Notes under the pieces: model-generated
Seen by the model: only the letters and a program-made list of their open reading frames with translations
What the model was told of the DNA's origin: nothing
Database searches by the model: none
Part shown: positions 9,001 to 16,297 of the stretch, in pieces
Layout of the letters: each line of letters begins with the position of its first letter
Position numbering within the stretch: position 1 is the first letter of the stretch
Made by a program: the position numbers and the translations under genes
Origin: Chrysochromulina tobinii
Taxonomy: Eukaryota > Haptophyta > Prymnesiales > Chrysochromulinaceae
NCBI GenBank assembly: GCA_001275005.1
Contig: JWZX01002653.1
Location: forward strand, 1 to 23,900
Direction: 5' to 3'
DNA length: 23,900 bases

Positions 9001-10557
9001 CCACCTGATGGCCGCTCTCCGCGCGCAGGAGGAGGTTTGCGTCCCTTACCAACACTGCGCCAACCCAAGCCTACCCAATTGCTCTAAGGGCCACGCGCAC
9101 GTCGACGATTTCTCTCTCTCTCCGCCGCCGCCGCCAGAGGAGGAGGAGGACGATGACAACGACGACGACCACCATCACCACCACCACCACCATGACGATG
9201 ACGGCCGGCCGTCGTCGTCGCCGCCGCCGTCGCCTTCCACCTCGCCGCCGCCCCGCCCCCCCCGCTCGCCCCCGCCCCCGCCCCCCCCCACCCCGGGGTG
9301 TCGGCGGGGCCAGAGTGCTCGACCTGCTCTACCGGCGCGCCCTCGATGCTGTACCGAGCCGCAAGTGCGTACGCCTCACTGATCTCCGCTGCACGCTCCT
9401 GGACTGATCACCCTCCTGGACACGCACCCTCCATCACTGCACGCTCCTGGACTGCGGCTCATTGCCCCTGATCGCCCTGAATCGCCCCTGTGATCTCCGC
9501 CCAAATTGCCGCTGATTGTCCCTGAAATGTCCCTGAAATGTCCCTGATTTTCGCTCTGATGACCTCTGATCACCTCTGATCACCTCTGATGACCTCCCTC
9601 ATCAGGTGCGTACGCCGTCGCTCGGCCGGAGAATGATGACCTCTGATGACCTCTGATGACCTCCCTCATCAGGTGCGTACGCCGTCGCTCGGCCGGAGGA
9701 TGCGGAGGGCATGCAGAGAGAGCTCCTAGTCAATGGACCGATCGTCGTGGCTTTCTACGTCTACTCCGACTTTGCACAGGTGATGAGCGTCGGTTGCCCC
9801 TGATTGCCCCTGATTGCCCCTGATTGCCACTGATTGCCCCTGATTGCCCCTGATTGCCACTGATTGCCACTGATTGCCACTGATTGCCACTGATTGCCCC
9901 TGATTGCACAGGTGATGAGCGTCGGTTGCACCTCCGGCGGCATGCATGCATGCATGGGTCACAGTGCCTCTGAGTGCCTCTGATGACCTCTGATCTCTGA
10001 TGACCGCTATGACCTCTGATGGCCTCGTATCTCCTCGGAGTGCTTAGCATTGCTTCCCGAAACCCGGGATCGCCTCCCCGACTGTGTCGGCATGCTCGGG
10101 TTGTCGTGCGCAGTACAAGGGCGGCGTGTACCGTCGCTCGAAGCAAGCTCAAGGGCCTCTCGGAGGCCACGCGGTCAAGCTCGTCGGCTGGGGGGTTGAG
10201 GACGGGAGACCCTACTGGACTGCGATGAACTCGTGGTCGCCGCTCTGGGGAGATCGAGGTTTCATCAAGATCGCCCGCGGCACGAACGAGTGCGGTATCG
10301 ACGGAGACGCCGGCGGCAGGGATGCCCGGCGAGGTGGTGGCCGCCACACCTCTGACGCCGCCCAAGTAAAATTGGTATCGTACGGCGACGCACGGCGTCT
10401 TGAGGTTCCCGTCCGCGTCCCGCTGTCCTGTGACGAGAATACACGTCATCGTAAGAAATTCCGCAAGACCGAGACGTCATTTGAAGAAAGCGGAGAGGTG
10501 ATTCCGAGCGCTCGCTGCCTCTTGCCGAGGCACCCCTGCTTTTTCAAAAGTCGGTGA
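6083..10557 (+). CDS. Membrane-anchored cathepsin B-like cysteine peptidase (C1A), six exons
   Basis: Proposed exons: 6083-7146, 7257-8130, 8404-8880, 9029-9364, 9673-9779, 10114-10557. Papain-type proteases cut peptide bonds with a Cys/His pair, usually in lysosome-like compartments. Exon 1 has one hydrophobic segment (about residues 45-66, type II anchor or signal anchor) and a region of unknown fold. Exon 2 is acidic and repetitive and ends with a cathepsin B-type propeptide (FVNDPALIAALNAQPDLGWW, then SLLALRR+VLGTLG across the splice). Exon 3 has LPESFDAREEWPEC and NQGDCGSCWAFGAVE with catalytic Cys at 8704-8706. Exon 5 has VNGPIVVAFYVYSDFAQ. Exon 6 has catalytic His (10168-10170), GWGVEDGRPYW and Asn in NSW (10228-10230). 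All joins agree in phase except exon 4, which is one base short: it enters as EEVCVPYQHC but leaves as PECSTC..LYRAAS one frame over, with C homopolymers between. Near the end, a one-base shift around 10310-10322 would give GEVVAATP and stop at 10367-10369. The join of exon 1 to exon 2 rests on phase only. Confidence 0.75.
7147..7256 (+). repeat. Cathepsin-like gene intron 1, TGATGGCCTC decamers
   Basis: Starts gtgattgcgactgatggcg and ends cctcatcag. It contains TGAGTGACAT and TGATGGCCTC units of 10 bp. Exon 1 leaves CG and exon 2 starts with G, making an Arg codon across the junction. Confidence 0.7.
7522..7586 (+). repeat. Perfect 19-bp inverted repeat inside coding exon
   Basis: GATTTGGAAGGTCCCGTTT at 7522-7540 is matched exactly by its reverse complement at 7568-7586 with a 27-bp loop. 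A direct repeat (CCAAATCAGGGCCTGACCTC at 7541 and 7580, 39 bp apart) overlaps it. Both lie in the low-complexity part of cathepsin-like exon 2. Confidence 0.85.
7765..7890 (+). repeat. In-frame 63-bp tandem repeat (two 21-residue units)
   Basis: Units at 7765-7827 and 7828-7890 both encode DPLAAWF followed by an acidic segment (EGDGIDPN / EGDGFDPN). The second unit has diverged. The repeat lies upstream of the propeptide-like segment of the cathepsin-like protein. Confidence 0.8.
8131..8403 (+). repeat. Cathepsin-like gene intron 2 with duplicated acceptor and exon start
   Basis: Donor gtgcgcctc, then TGATGGCCTC-type decamers, then two copies of the acceptor plus the start of exon 3: GTTCTCGGCACGTTGGGCCT begins at 8326 and again at 8404, 78 bp apart. 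The first copy runs into CCTGATTGCC repeats and stops, so the second is the usable acceptor. Confidence 0.8.
8515..8652 (+). repeat. In-frame 69-bp duplication at the pro/mature junction
   Basis: GGCGCCGTGTTGGGCG begins at 8515 and at 8584. Each unit encodes GAVLG-EGPAPLPESFDA, so the segment just before the mature peptidase (LPESFDA, normally present once) occurs twice in frame, 23 residues apart. Confidence 0.85.
8881..9028 (+). repeat. Cathepsin-like gene intron 3, TGATGGCCACC repeats
   Basis: Starts gtgattgcaattgagtgcc, continues with TGAGTGCCAT decamers and 11-bp TGATGGCCACC units, and ends gctctccgcgcgcag. Both ends are phase 0 (GAQ / EEVC). Confidence 0.75.
9365..9672 (+). repeat. Cathepsin-like gene intron 4; donor duplicates exon 5 start, acceptor duplicated
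   Basis: The intron begins GTGCGTACGCC, identical to the first 11 bases of exon 5. GTGCGTACGCCGTCGCTCGG follows an acceptor-like TCATCAG at 9606 and again at 9673 (67 bp apart). The rest is TGATGACCTC, TGATCACCTC and CCCTGAAATGT units. Confidence 0.8.
9780..10113 (+). repeat. Cathepsin-like gene intron 5, TGATTGCCCC/TGATTGCCAC arrays
   Basis: Between SDFAQ and YKGGVY. About a dozen 10-bp units TGATTGCCCC or TGATTGCCAC at 9799-9905 are flanked by two copies of CACAGGTGATGAGCGTCGGT (9775 and 9908). An ATGC run (GCATGCATGCATGCATG) is at 9941-9957, followed by TGATGACCTC units. It ends gtcgtgcgcag. Confidence 0.75.
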
Positions 10558-12967
10558 TGGAGCCATCCAAACCCTCGTCGCGTGCTGCCTACATCCAGCA
10601 GTCGGTGCGTCGCAGCGGCAGACCGCAGCCGTATCTGCAATTGGAAGTGCAGGTCATGAGTGTGGGTAAACCTCCGACGACGACGCTCGACTCGCCGACG
10701 TTCGGCGCGGCGACGGCGATGGCGGGCGCGTCGCTCGAGTCTCCCAGAGTGCCATCAGGGCCCATGGGCGCCCCCTCGGGCCAGCACGTGATGCTGCGCC
10801 GCTCATCGTCGCTCTCGAGCTCGAGCTACGTCGCGCCCACTGTGTCGCTGCCTCCACCCGAAGAGTTTGCCGGGGGGGACACTGATCGCAAAGCTGGTTC
10901 GGCGAGCGAGGCGCCGCGCCGCGAGTCGCTCTCTCCATCGAAACGCTCGCGCCGCGAGAGCGGTGGGGCGGCCTCCGCCTCGTCCACCTCGACCGGCACG
11001 GCGACCGTGCGGGCGGCACCCGATCCGTCACCGTCGCTCGATGAGGCCGAGGAAGAGTCAGTGGAAGGCCTTGGTTCACCCAAGAAGCGGCCTTCCCTTG
11101 GGAAGCGCGAGAGCGGGGCCGCTGTCGCCGAACGAGCCGCCGCCGCGGCCTCCGCACCGCCCTCGATCACCATCGTCGACATGTTCACACCGGGCATGCT
11201 CCGTGTGAACGTCTTCCGCATACCGTCGCTGCTCCCCCTGCCGAGTGGCGTCGTGCTGAGCTTCGCCGAGGCGCGCCCACAACTCGTCGACCACGGCGTG
11301 ATCAACATCGTCATGCGCCGTTCGACAGACGCGGGGCGTACGTGGGGACTTGCGCGGGTGTGCGTCGAGGGCGCCATGGTGGGCGGTGCCGCCAAGTTCA
11401 CAGTGGGCAACCCAACGGCTGTGTATGACAAGTCAGGGCCGCGCCCTCGCCCTCCACATCATCCCTTACCCTGACCTCAGCCTGAGATCATTTATGCCTC
11501 ACCCGACGCCTCATCCTAGTAGGACGACGAAACTGATCGTTGGTCTGATTGCCTCCGATGGCCTCCCTCATCAGGACGACGAAACTGATCGTTGGTCTGA
11601 TTGCCTCCCTCATCAGGACGACGAAACTGATCTGGCTCCTCTTCTGCACGAACCACGCGGCCGACGCCGAGTGGATGATCCACGCGCGCGAGGGGCGTGA
11701 CACGCGCCGAGTGTGGATCACATCCTCCGCTGATGAAGGTGATTGCTGATTACCACTGATGGCTACACGATTTCTAACTGTTGGTTAGTTGATTGCCTAA
11801 TCGATGGCAACTGACCGTGTGTGGATCGCCTCGTCCTCTGATGAAGGACTTCATTGGACCGTCCCTGCGGAGATCACCGCGTCTGTCAAGCTGCCGGGCT
11901 GGACCTGGTACGCGACCGGGCCGGGCGCGGGCATCCAGCTCACATCTGGCCGGCTGCTCATCCCGAGCAATCACGCCGGAGATGTCTACGAGCCGAACTG
12001 CCCCTATTTGGCAAGCACGCAGCGCTCGCGTATGGTGGCCCACGTCATCTACTCGGACGACCATGGGGCCACGTGGCACATCGGCGGCGTGGCGGCGAAG
12101 CACACGAACGAGTGCACGATCTCGCAGCTCGGAGATCGGCGCGTCCTGTTGAACGCGCGCGACTGGTCCGGCCGCTTCCTGCGAGCAGTCCAACTCTCAA
12201 GCGACGATGGCGCGAGCTGGCAAAAGCACCGGTACGGCCACGTGCTCACCACGGCGCTCAATTCGAGCCGGAGCCCGCGCGCTCGCATGCCAAGCGCTCA
12301 CCACGGCGCGACACACCGCCTCCCCACAGGTACGACCGCGAGCTCATTGAGCCGAGGCCGCAGGGGTGTCAGGGCTCGATGCTCTGTGTGCCGCCCCCCG
12401 AGGGGAGGGCAGGGCCGGGCATTCTCTTCTTTTGCAACCCGTCGTCCGACCGCCGCGAGATGCTCACGATCAGGCGCTCCGACGACGGCGGGATGACGTG
12501 GAGTCGATCGTACGCTGATGACTGATGACGCCTGATGATGCCTGATGACGCCTGATGACGCCTGATGACGCCTGATGACGCCTGATGACGCCTGATGACG
12601 CCTGATGACGCCTGATGACGCCTGATGACGATGACGTGGAGTCGATCGTACGCTGATGAGTGCGACTGATGACGCCTGATGACTGCTGAGGACGCCTGAG
12701 GACACCTGAGGACGCCTGAGGACGCCTGATGACACCTGATGACCTCCTTCATCAGGTACTGCCTCGAGGAGGGTCCGAGTGCCTGATGACGCCTGATGAC
12801 ACCTGATGACCTCCTTCATCAGGTACTGCCTCGAGGAGGGTCCGAGTGCGTATTCGTGCCTGGGGCGCACTGCCGACGGAGCGCTCGCATGCCTGTACGA
12901 GCGGGCCGATCGCATCTCGTTCGCCAAGATCCCCTCGCATGTCGACGGCCCCCTTGGCGTCTTCTGA
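10557..12967 (+). CDS. Sialidase (exo-alpha-sialidase, GH33-like), five exons
   Basis: Proposed join(10557..11431, 11617..11738, 11847..12231, 12330..12509, 12823..12967), 568 aa, all phases agreeing. Sialidases release terminal sialic acids (or related nonulosonic acids) from glycans. The first ~200 residues are Ser/Ala/Arg-rich and probably disordered, with no clear signal peptide. The propeller begins at MLRVNVFRIPSLL with the signature FRIP at 220-223 (first Arg of the arginine triad). Five Asp-box-like motifs follow: STDAGRTWG (256-264), SSADEGLHWT (built across a splice), SDDHGATWH, SSDDGASWQ and SDDGGMTWS. IWLLFCTN, GDVYEPNCPYLAS and CQGSML are typical conserved strands. The last exon, YCLEEGPSAYSCLG, carries the GPSAYS segment where the catalytic Tyr lies, and ends LYERADRISFAKIPSH. 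ATG 10557 overlaps the last bases of the in-frame end of the cathepsin-like gene, which supports the earlier cathepsin stop near 10369. Confidence 0.85.
11432..11616 (+). repeat. Sialidase intron 1 with three copies of the exon 2 start
   Basis: Donor gtcagg after AVYD+AA. GACGACGAAACTGATC occurs three times, starting at 11523, 11575 and 11617; each is preceded by AG and the last two by CTCATCAG. Only the third continues into TGGCTCCTCTTC (IWLLF). TGATTGCCTC decamers lie between the copies. Confidence 0.8.
11739..11846 (+). repeat. Sialidase intron 2, flanked by two copies of an Asp-box segment
   Basis: The segment GTGTGGATC..CTC..CTGATGAAG occurs at 11711-11738 (end of exon 2) and 11819-11846 (just before exon 3). 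The cleanest join removes 11739-11846, leaving GATGAAG then GACTTCATTGG (ADEG-LHWT). The upstream copy reads VWITSSADEG and the downstream one VWIASSSDEG. Confidence 0.65.
12232..12329 (+). repeat. Sialidase intron 3, GCTCACCACGGCGC class, acceptor CCCCACAG
   Basis: Starts GTACGGCCACG and exon 4 starts GTACGACCGCG, nearly the same 11 bases. The interior has two copies of GCTCACCACGGCGC (12243 and 12296), the motif that makes the 41-bp array at 22981-23226. The acceptor is ctccccacag. Confidence 0.75.
12510..12822 (+). repeat. Sialidase intron 4, CCTGATGACG array with duplicated donor and acceptor
   Basis: Exon 4 end and donor (ATGACGTGGAGTCGATCGTA) occur at 12493 and 12631, 138 bp apart, with about ten perfect CCTGATGACG decamers between (to 12630). 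The acceptor and exon 5 start (TCATCAG then GTACTGCCTCGAGGAGGGTC) occur at 12756 and 12823, 67 bp apart. Both exon edges are therefore duplicated inside one intron. Confidence 0.85.
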
Positions 12968-13316
12968 CAGGAGCCGACCTCAGCTACATGTATCCGCAGT
13001 GCCGCGCACTGCGGTGCGACATGTTGATGTTCGATTGGTGATGGTGTTCTGATCTCGGTTTAATCTCGGTACCGGACGCGGACCACCGTAAGTTCGTTAC
13101 ACCGTGAGTATAGAATATAGCTTTAACATAGAGGTTCATGTTGGCTGTGCTGCCCTTTGAGCTTTGTGCTGTATACACGATAACCAGATCACATGCACAG
13201 TTCACAGCCAATGTTTATAATTCACACGCGACGTGTGCTCTGCTGTCCTCCTGCCTCTGCTGCAGGACTCGCACTCCGCCCCCAAAGCGCCCCCGCGCGA
13301 GCACCGAGCCACGAGG
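12968..13316. other. Intergenic region before the DJ-1-like gene
   Basis: About 350 bp holding the sialidase 3' UTR and the 5' region of the DJ-1-like gene. It is AT-richer around 13100-13220 (tatagaatatagctttaac). A possible 5'-UTR acceptor (ctgcctctgctgcag) lies at 13250-13264, 52 bp before the ATG. No coding sequence recognised. Confidence 0.4.
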
Positions 13317-14111
13317 ATGGCGGCCGAGTCAGGACGCGCATATCTTGAGTCGCACGGTGTAGAGGAAGCCATCCGGCAGGCGCTCCTGAAGGTGCTCAAG
13401 GACAAGCCCGCCAACCCGATCAAGGCTCTCGGCATGCTCCTCGACAAGAAGAAGGTTGTGATCCTCGCGACGTCAGCAAGCGCGATGGGTGACCACACGA
13501 CTGGAGCGTGGTCGGAGGAGATCACCGGGCCGTACTACGTCTTCGCCGACGCTGGTTGCGACGTGACGATTGCTTCTATCGCCGGAGGCAAGATCCCGAT
13601 CGACGCTGGCAGCCTGTCCGAGGCGTTCAAGACGGCCAACGACAAGCGCTTTGAGGAGAGTGGTGACGTTGCCAAGCTTGAGACGTCGACGCCGCTGGCG
13701 AGCATTGCCGCGAGCTCGGTCGACATTCTCTTCCTCGCGGGCGGCCATGGCACGTGCGTCGACTTTCCCGACGGCGCCGCGAAGCTCGTGACCGATTGCT
13801 ACGCCTCGGGCAAGGTGGTTGGCGCCGTGTGCCACGGGCCGATGGGTCTCGTCAAAGCTACCGACGGCGGGAAGCCCCTCGTCGCTGGCAAAAAGGTGGC
13901 TGCGTTCAGCAATGTGGAGGAGGGCCAGGTGCAGCTCACGGAGAAGGTCCCGTTCAGCCTCGAAGACAAGCTCAAGGAGCAAGGCGCCGTGTACGTCGCC
14001 TCCGGTGCTTGGTCAGAGAATGCCGTGGTCGACGGGCGGCTTGTTACCGGACAAAACCCGCAGAGCTCCGTCATGACCGCGAAGCTGTGCCTCGATGTGG
14101 TCTACAAGTGA
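13317..14111 (+). CDS. DJ-1/PfpI (Hsp31-like) protein with N-terminal Dpy-30/RIIa-like segment
   Basis: Intronless, 264 aa from ATG 13317; the frame is open upstream from a GTG but that leader looks like 5' UTR. DJ-1/PfpI proteins are glyoxalases/deglycase-like enzymes, chaperones or amidases. Residues 47-264 form the domain: KKVVILATSAS (first strand), GAWSEEITGPYYVFADAG (acidic residue of the active site and the typical Hsp31 'E..GPY' helix), VDILFLAGGHGTCVDFP, then the nucleophile elbow GAVCHGP with Cys172 and His173. Length and order fit the Hsp31-like subgroup (about 230 residues) better than short DJ-1. Residues 9-43, YLESHGVEEAIRQALLKVLK then DKPANPIKALGMLL, match the pattern of the Dpy-30/RIIa dimerisation-docking helix pair (a Pro-rich NPI between helices). 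That half is common in flagellar and kinase-anchoring proteins. The combination is inferred by eye. Confidence 0.8.
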   Translation: MAAESGRAYLESHGVEEAIRQALLKVLKDKPANPIKALGMLLDKKKVVILATSASAMGDHTTGAWSEEITGPYYVFADAGCDVTIASIAGGKIPIDAGSLSEAFKTANDKRFEESGDVAKLETSTPLASIAASSVDILFLAGGHGTCVDFPDGAAKLVTDCYASGKVVGAVCHGPMGLVKATDGGKPLVAGKKVAAFSNVEEGQVQLTEKVPFSLEDKLKEQGAVYVASGAWSENAVVDGRLVTGQNPQSSVMTAKLCLDVVYK

Positions 14112-14283
14112 ATGTTGGCAGCCTCCGAGACGGGATTCGATAATGATGACTGAACAGAGAGGACGGGAGCATTACGGAGCTCCCTCAATATGCCTGAGTG
14201 CAGTGTGGCCATCAGTGTACCCCGTTCACAGTCTAGACCTCTCTCTACATGTACGGTCCTGTTGGGCCCTTTTTGTGAGACCC

Positions 14284-15906
14284 ATGGAACGCCGTCGTGA
14301 GCGCCCCCGACTTCGGAAACTTATGCTGAGGGCGTTTTCGCTGCTCGTCACGAGCATCCTCTCGAACACGAAGTACGCCTCCGCCGTCGCCGAGCTTTAT
14401 GCAAGCGGCTCCGCGCACGCGGCACCGCAACACCCGGCCACATGCAGCATCTCCGTGATCGACCCCGATCCTGCCTTCAACGTCGGCATCATCAAGCGTG
14501 GTGGCAAGGTCAAGTGGGCCGAGAACAACGTGGAGCGTGCGAGCCGCCACTTCCAGTACGGCTCAGAGTGGTGGGTCCACCGGCGCCTTGCCTCGCTGCC
14601 GGCCGCAAAGGCCACCAATACCAGCCTGGTGCGTGCGACGACGAAAGAGATGGGTTTCGCTCATCATCACACTCTCACGCAAGAAGCGGCGACAACGCGC
14701 GCGCGACGTCTCGCCTTGTGCTCACGGACGTGTTTCCATCCGCCGCTCCGTGCGCAGGCCTTCGTGGCCACCTACTTCTCATACATGCACATCTTCGCGC
14801 CGCACCTGCGCGACCGGGCACTCAAAGCCATCAGCAAGCTCAGCCATGCACGCCAGCACGAGCCGCGCTACATCGTGCCACACACGCACCCGGGCACATG
14901 TGCTCCGCAGACGCGGCACATGGTGCGCATGGTGGTGGACAACGACCTCTGCGGCGACGCACCCATGGACGTGCCCGTGCCCTACGTCGTCTCCTTTCCC
15001 CAGTGGCTTGTCGCGCCACAGATTCCCGAGTACCCACGTACCACGTGGCTCTTCTTCCGGGGCCACCTGCCCAAAACTTACATCGACCGGACGCAGGTGA
15101 GTGCCTCCCTCATTGCATGCTGAGTGCCTCCCGCCCAAATCTTACATCGACCGGACGCAGGTTGAGTGGGCCCACGTAGCGCGCAGCTAACCCTACCCTA
15201 TCCCTCACCCTATCAACGAACCCGAACCCTAACGAACCCTGACGAACCCTAACGAACCCTATCAACGAACCCGTACCTTGTGCAGGTGCGCGCGCGCATC
15301 ATCGAAGTCCTCAAGCACGAGCCGAACGTCTCGGTCGTGCCGGCCAACGTCAAGCCCGGCGCCAAGTACTCGCCTCATGACGAGTACTTGCAACAGATGC
15401 TGCGCGCCAAGTTCTGCTTCGCGCCGCGCGGCGACACCGCGTCCGCGAAGCGATTATACGAGTCGATTGCGGCGGGGTGCATCCCGATCATCATCTCGGA
15501 CAAGCTGAGATTGCCGTACCATCGCCAGATTGATTGGCGCTCCTTCTCTCTGCGGTACACGGAGGCCGAGGTGGCGTCGGACCCTCGCAAGGTACTTAGG
15601 GCCTCCCTCGTTGCATGCTGAGTGCCTCCCTCTATTGCATGCTGAGTACCCCCCTCATTGCATGCTGCTGAGTACCCCCTTCATTGCATGCTTGGTCTCC
15701 CTCTATTGCCTGCTGCTCAGTACCCCCCTCAATGCATGCAGGTGCTGCGCGACGTGCAGGCCATGGCACCCGAGCGAATCGAGGCGCTGCGGAAGGTGGT
15801 GCTCGCGGTGCGCCCTATGTTCTTATGGCACACGGACGACAATCGCAAGAGTGCCGTCGATTACGTCATTCACGATTTGTGCTCGTGGGAGCCCACCTCC
15901 TCATAA
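14284..15906 (+). CDS. Exostosin-family glycosyltransferase (GT47), three exons
   Basis: Proposed join(14284..15096, 15286..15591, 15742..15906), 427 aa, all junctions phase 0. Exostosins are Golgi type II membrane glycosyltransferases that extend cell-wall or heparan-like polysaccharides. A hydrophobic stretch LMLRAFSLLVTSILS near the N-terminus fits a signal anchor. Family features: SEWWVHRRLAS, AFVATYFSYMHIFAPHL, TTWLFFRGHLPKTYIDRTQ+VRARIIEVL across intron 1, then the C-terminal GT47 signature CFAPRGDTASAKRLYESIAAGCIPIIISD (exon 2), and DVQAMAPERIEAL (exon 3). The region 14629-14757 (donor gtgcgt, acceptor gtgcgcag, 129 bp, in frame) reads unlike the family and may be another intron. The frame is also open before 14284, but the ATG in CCCATGG is the better start. 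The stop follows HDLCSWEPTSS at the beginning of a CTCCTC-rich tract, so a further exon cannot be excluded. Confidence 0.8.
15097..15285 (+). repeat. Exostosin intron 1: duplicated exon end/donor and GAACCCTAAC repeats
   Basis: Exon 1 end plus donor (TTACATCGACCGGACGCAGGT) occurs ending at 15096 and again at 15160, 64 bp apart. It is followed at 15189-15275 by CCCTA-type repeats whose clear part is a 10-bp unit GAACCCTAAC/GAACCCTGAC. The acceptor is cttgtgcag. Confidence 0.75.
15592..15741 (+). repeat. Exostosin intron 2, CTCATTGCATGCTGAGTACC repeats
   Basis: Five or so units of about 24-29 bp built on CCTC-ATTGCATGCTGAGTACC. The acceptor itself is the repeat's own ATGCATGCAG. This is the same GCATGC class as the intron at 20257-20400. 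Confidence 0.75.
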
Positions 15907-16297
15907 TCTCCTCCACATATCTCCTCCTCATAATCTCCTCCTCCTCATAATCTCCTCCTCATATTAATCCGATCTCCTCCTCATCTCCTCCTCATCTCCT
16001 CCTTATCTCGTGAGAGCCATTCGCGAGAGCAGCTGATGAACACCTCAGAGGACGACCTCTTCGCCCGGACGCCGAACCTACTTCGTACGCTACTCGCCGC
16101 CGGTATCCCGGCTATCGTGCCACGGGCGGGTCGGCCGTCGCCGGTCGCGTCCCGTCTCGTCGCGCACGACATGCATTGGATTGACGGATGTGGGATGATG
16201 AAAAATCAACTTCGCTAACTTCATCTATGGTATGTGTGAGGTGTGCATTCGTGAGCTAAGGCCATTTTCCACATCTGGTCATTTTAAACGAGCGGAT
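15907..16297. other. Intergenic region starting with a CTCCTCATAAT pyrimidine tract
   Basis: 15895-16015 is almost wholly TCTCCTCC(TCATAA) repeats on the plus strand. The remaining 280 bp include a 60-codon open frame from ATG 16036 with no recognisable product. The two flanking genes converge here, so it should hold their 3' UTRs. Confidence 0.5.

Noticed and set aside
12298-12927. Minus-strand open frame rich in SSGVIRRHQA repeats
   Set aside because: Shadow of the CCTGATGACG intron array and sialidase exons.
14442-15179. Alternative plus-strand frame over exostosin exon 1
   Set aside because: The conserved GT47 sequence (YFSYMHIFAPHL, FFRGHLPKTYIDRTQ) is in the other frame.
16036-16218. 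Small plus-strand open frame of 60 codons starting ATG
   Set aside because: No recognisable domain, sits between two convergent genes; a spliced connection to the exostosin gene gave early stops or unconvincing sequence in the joins tried.
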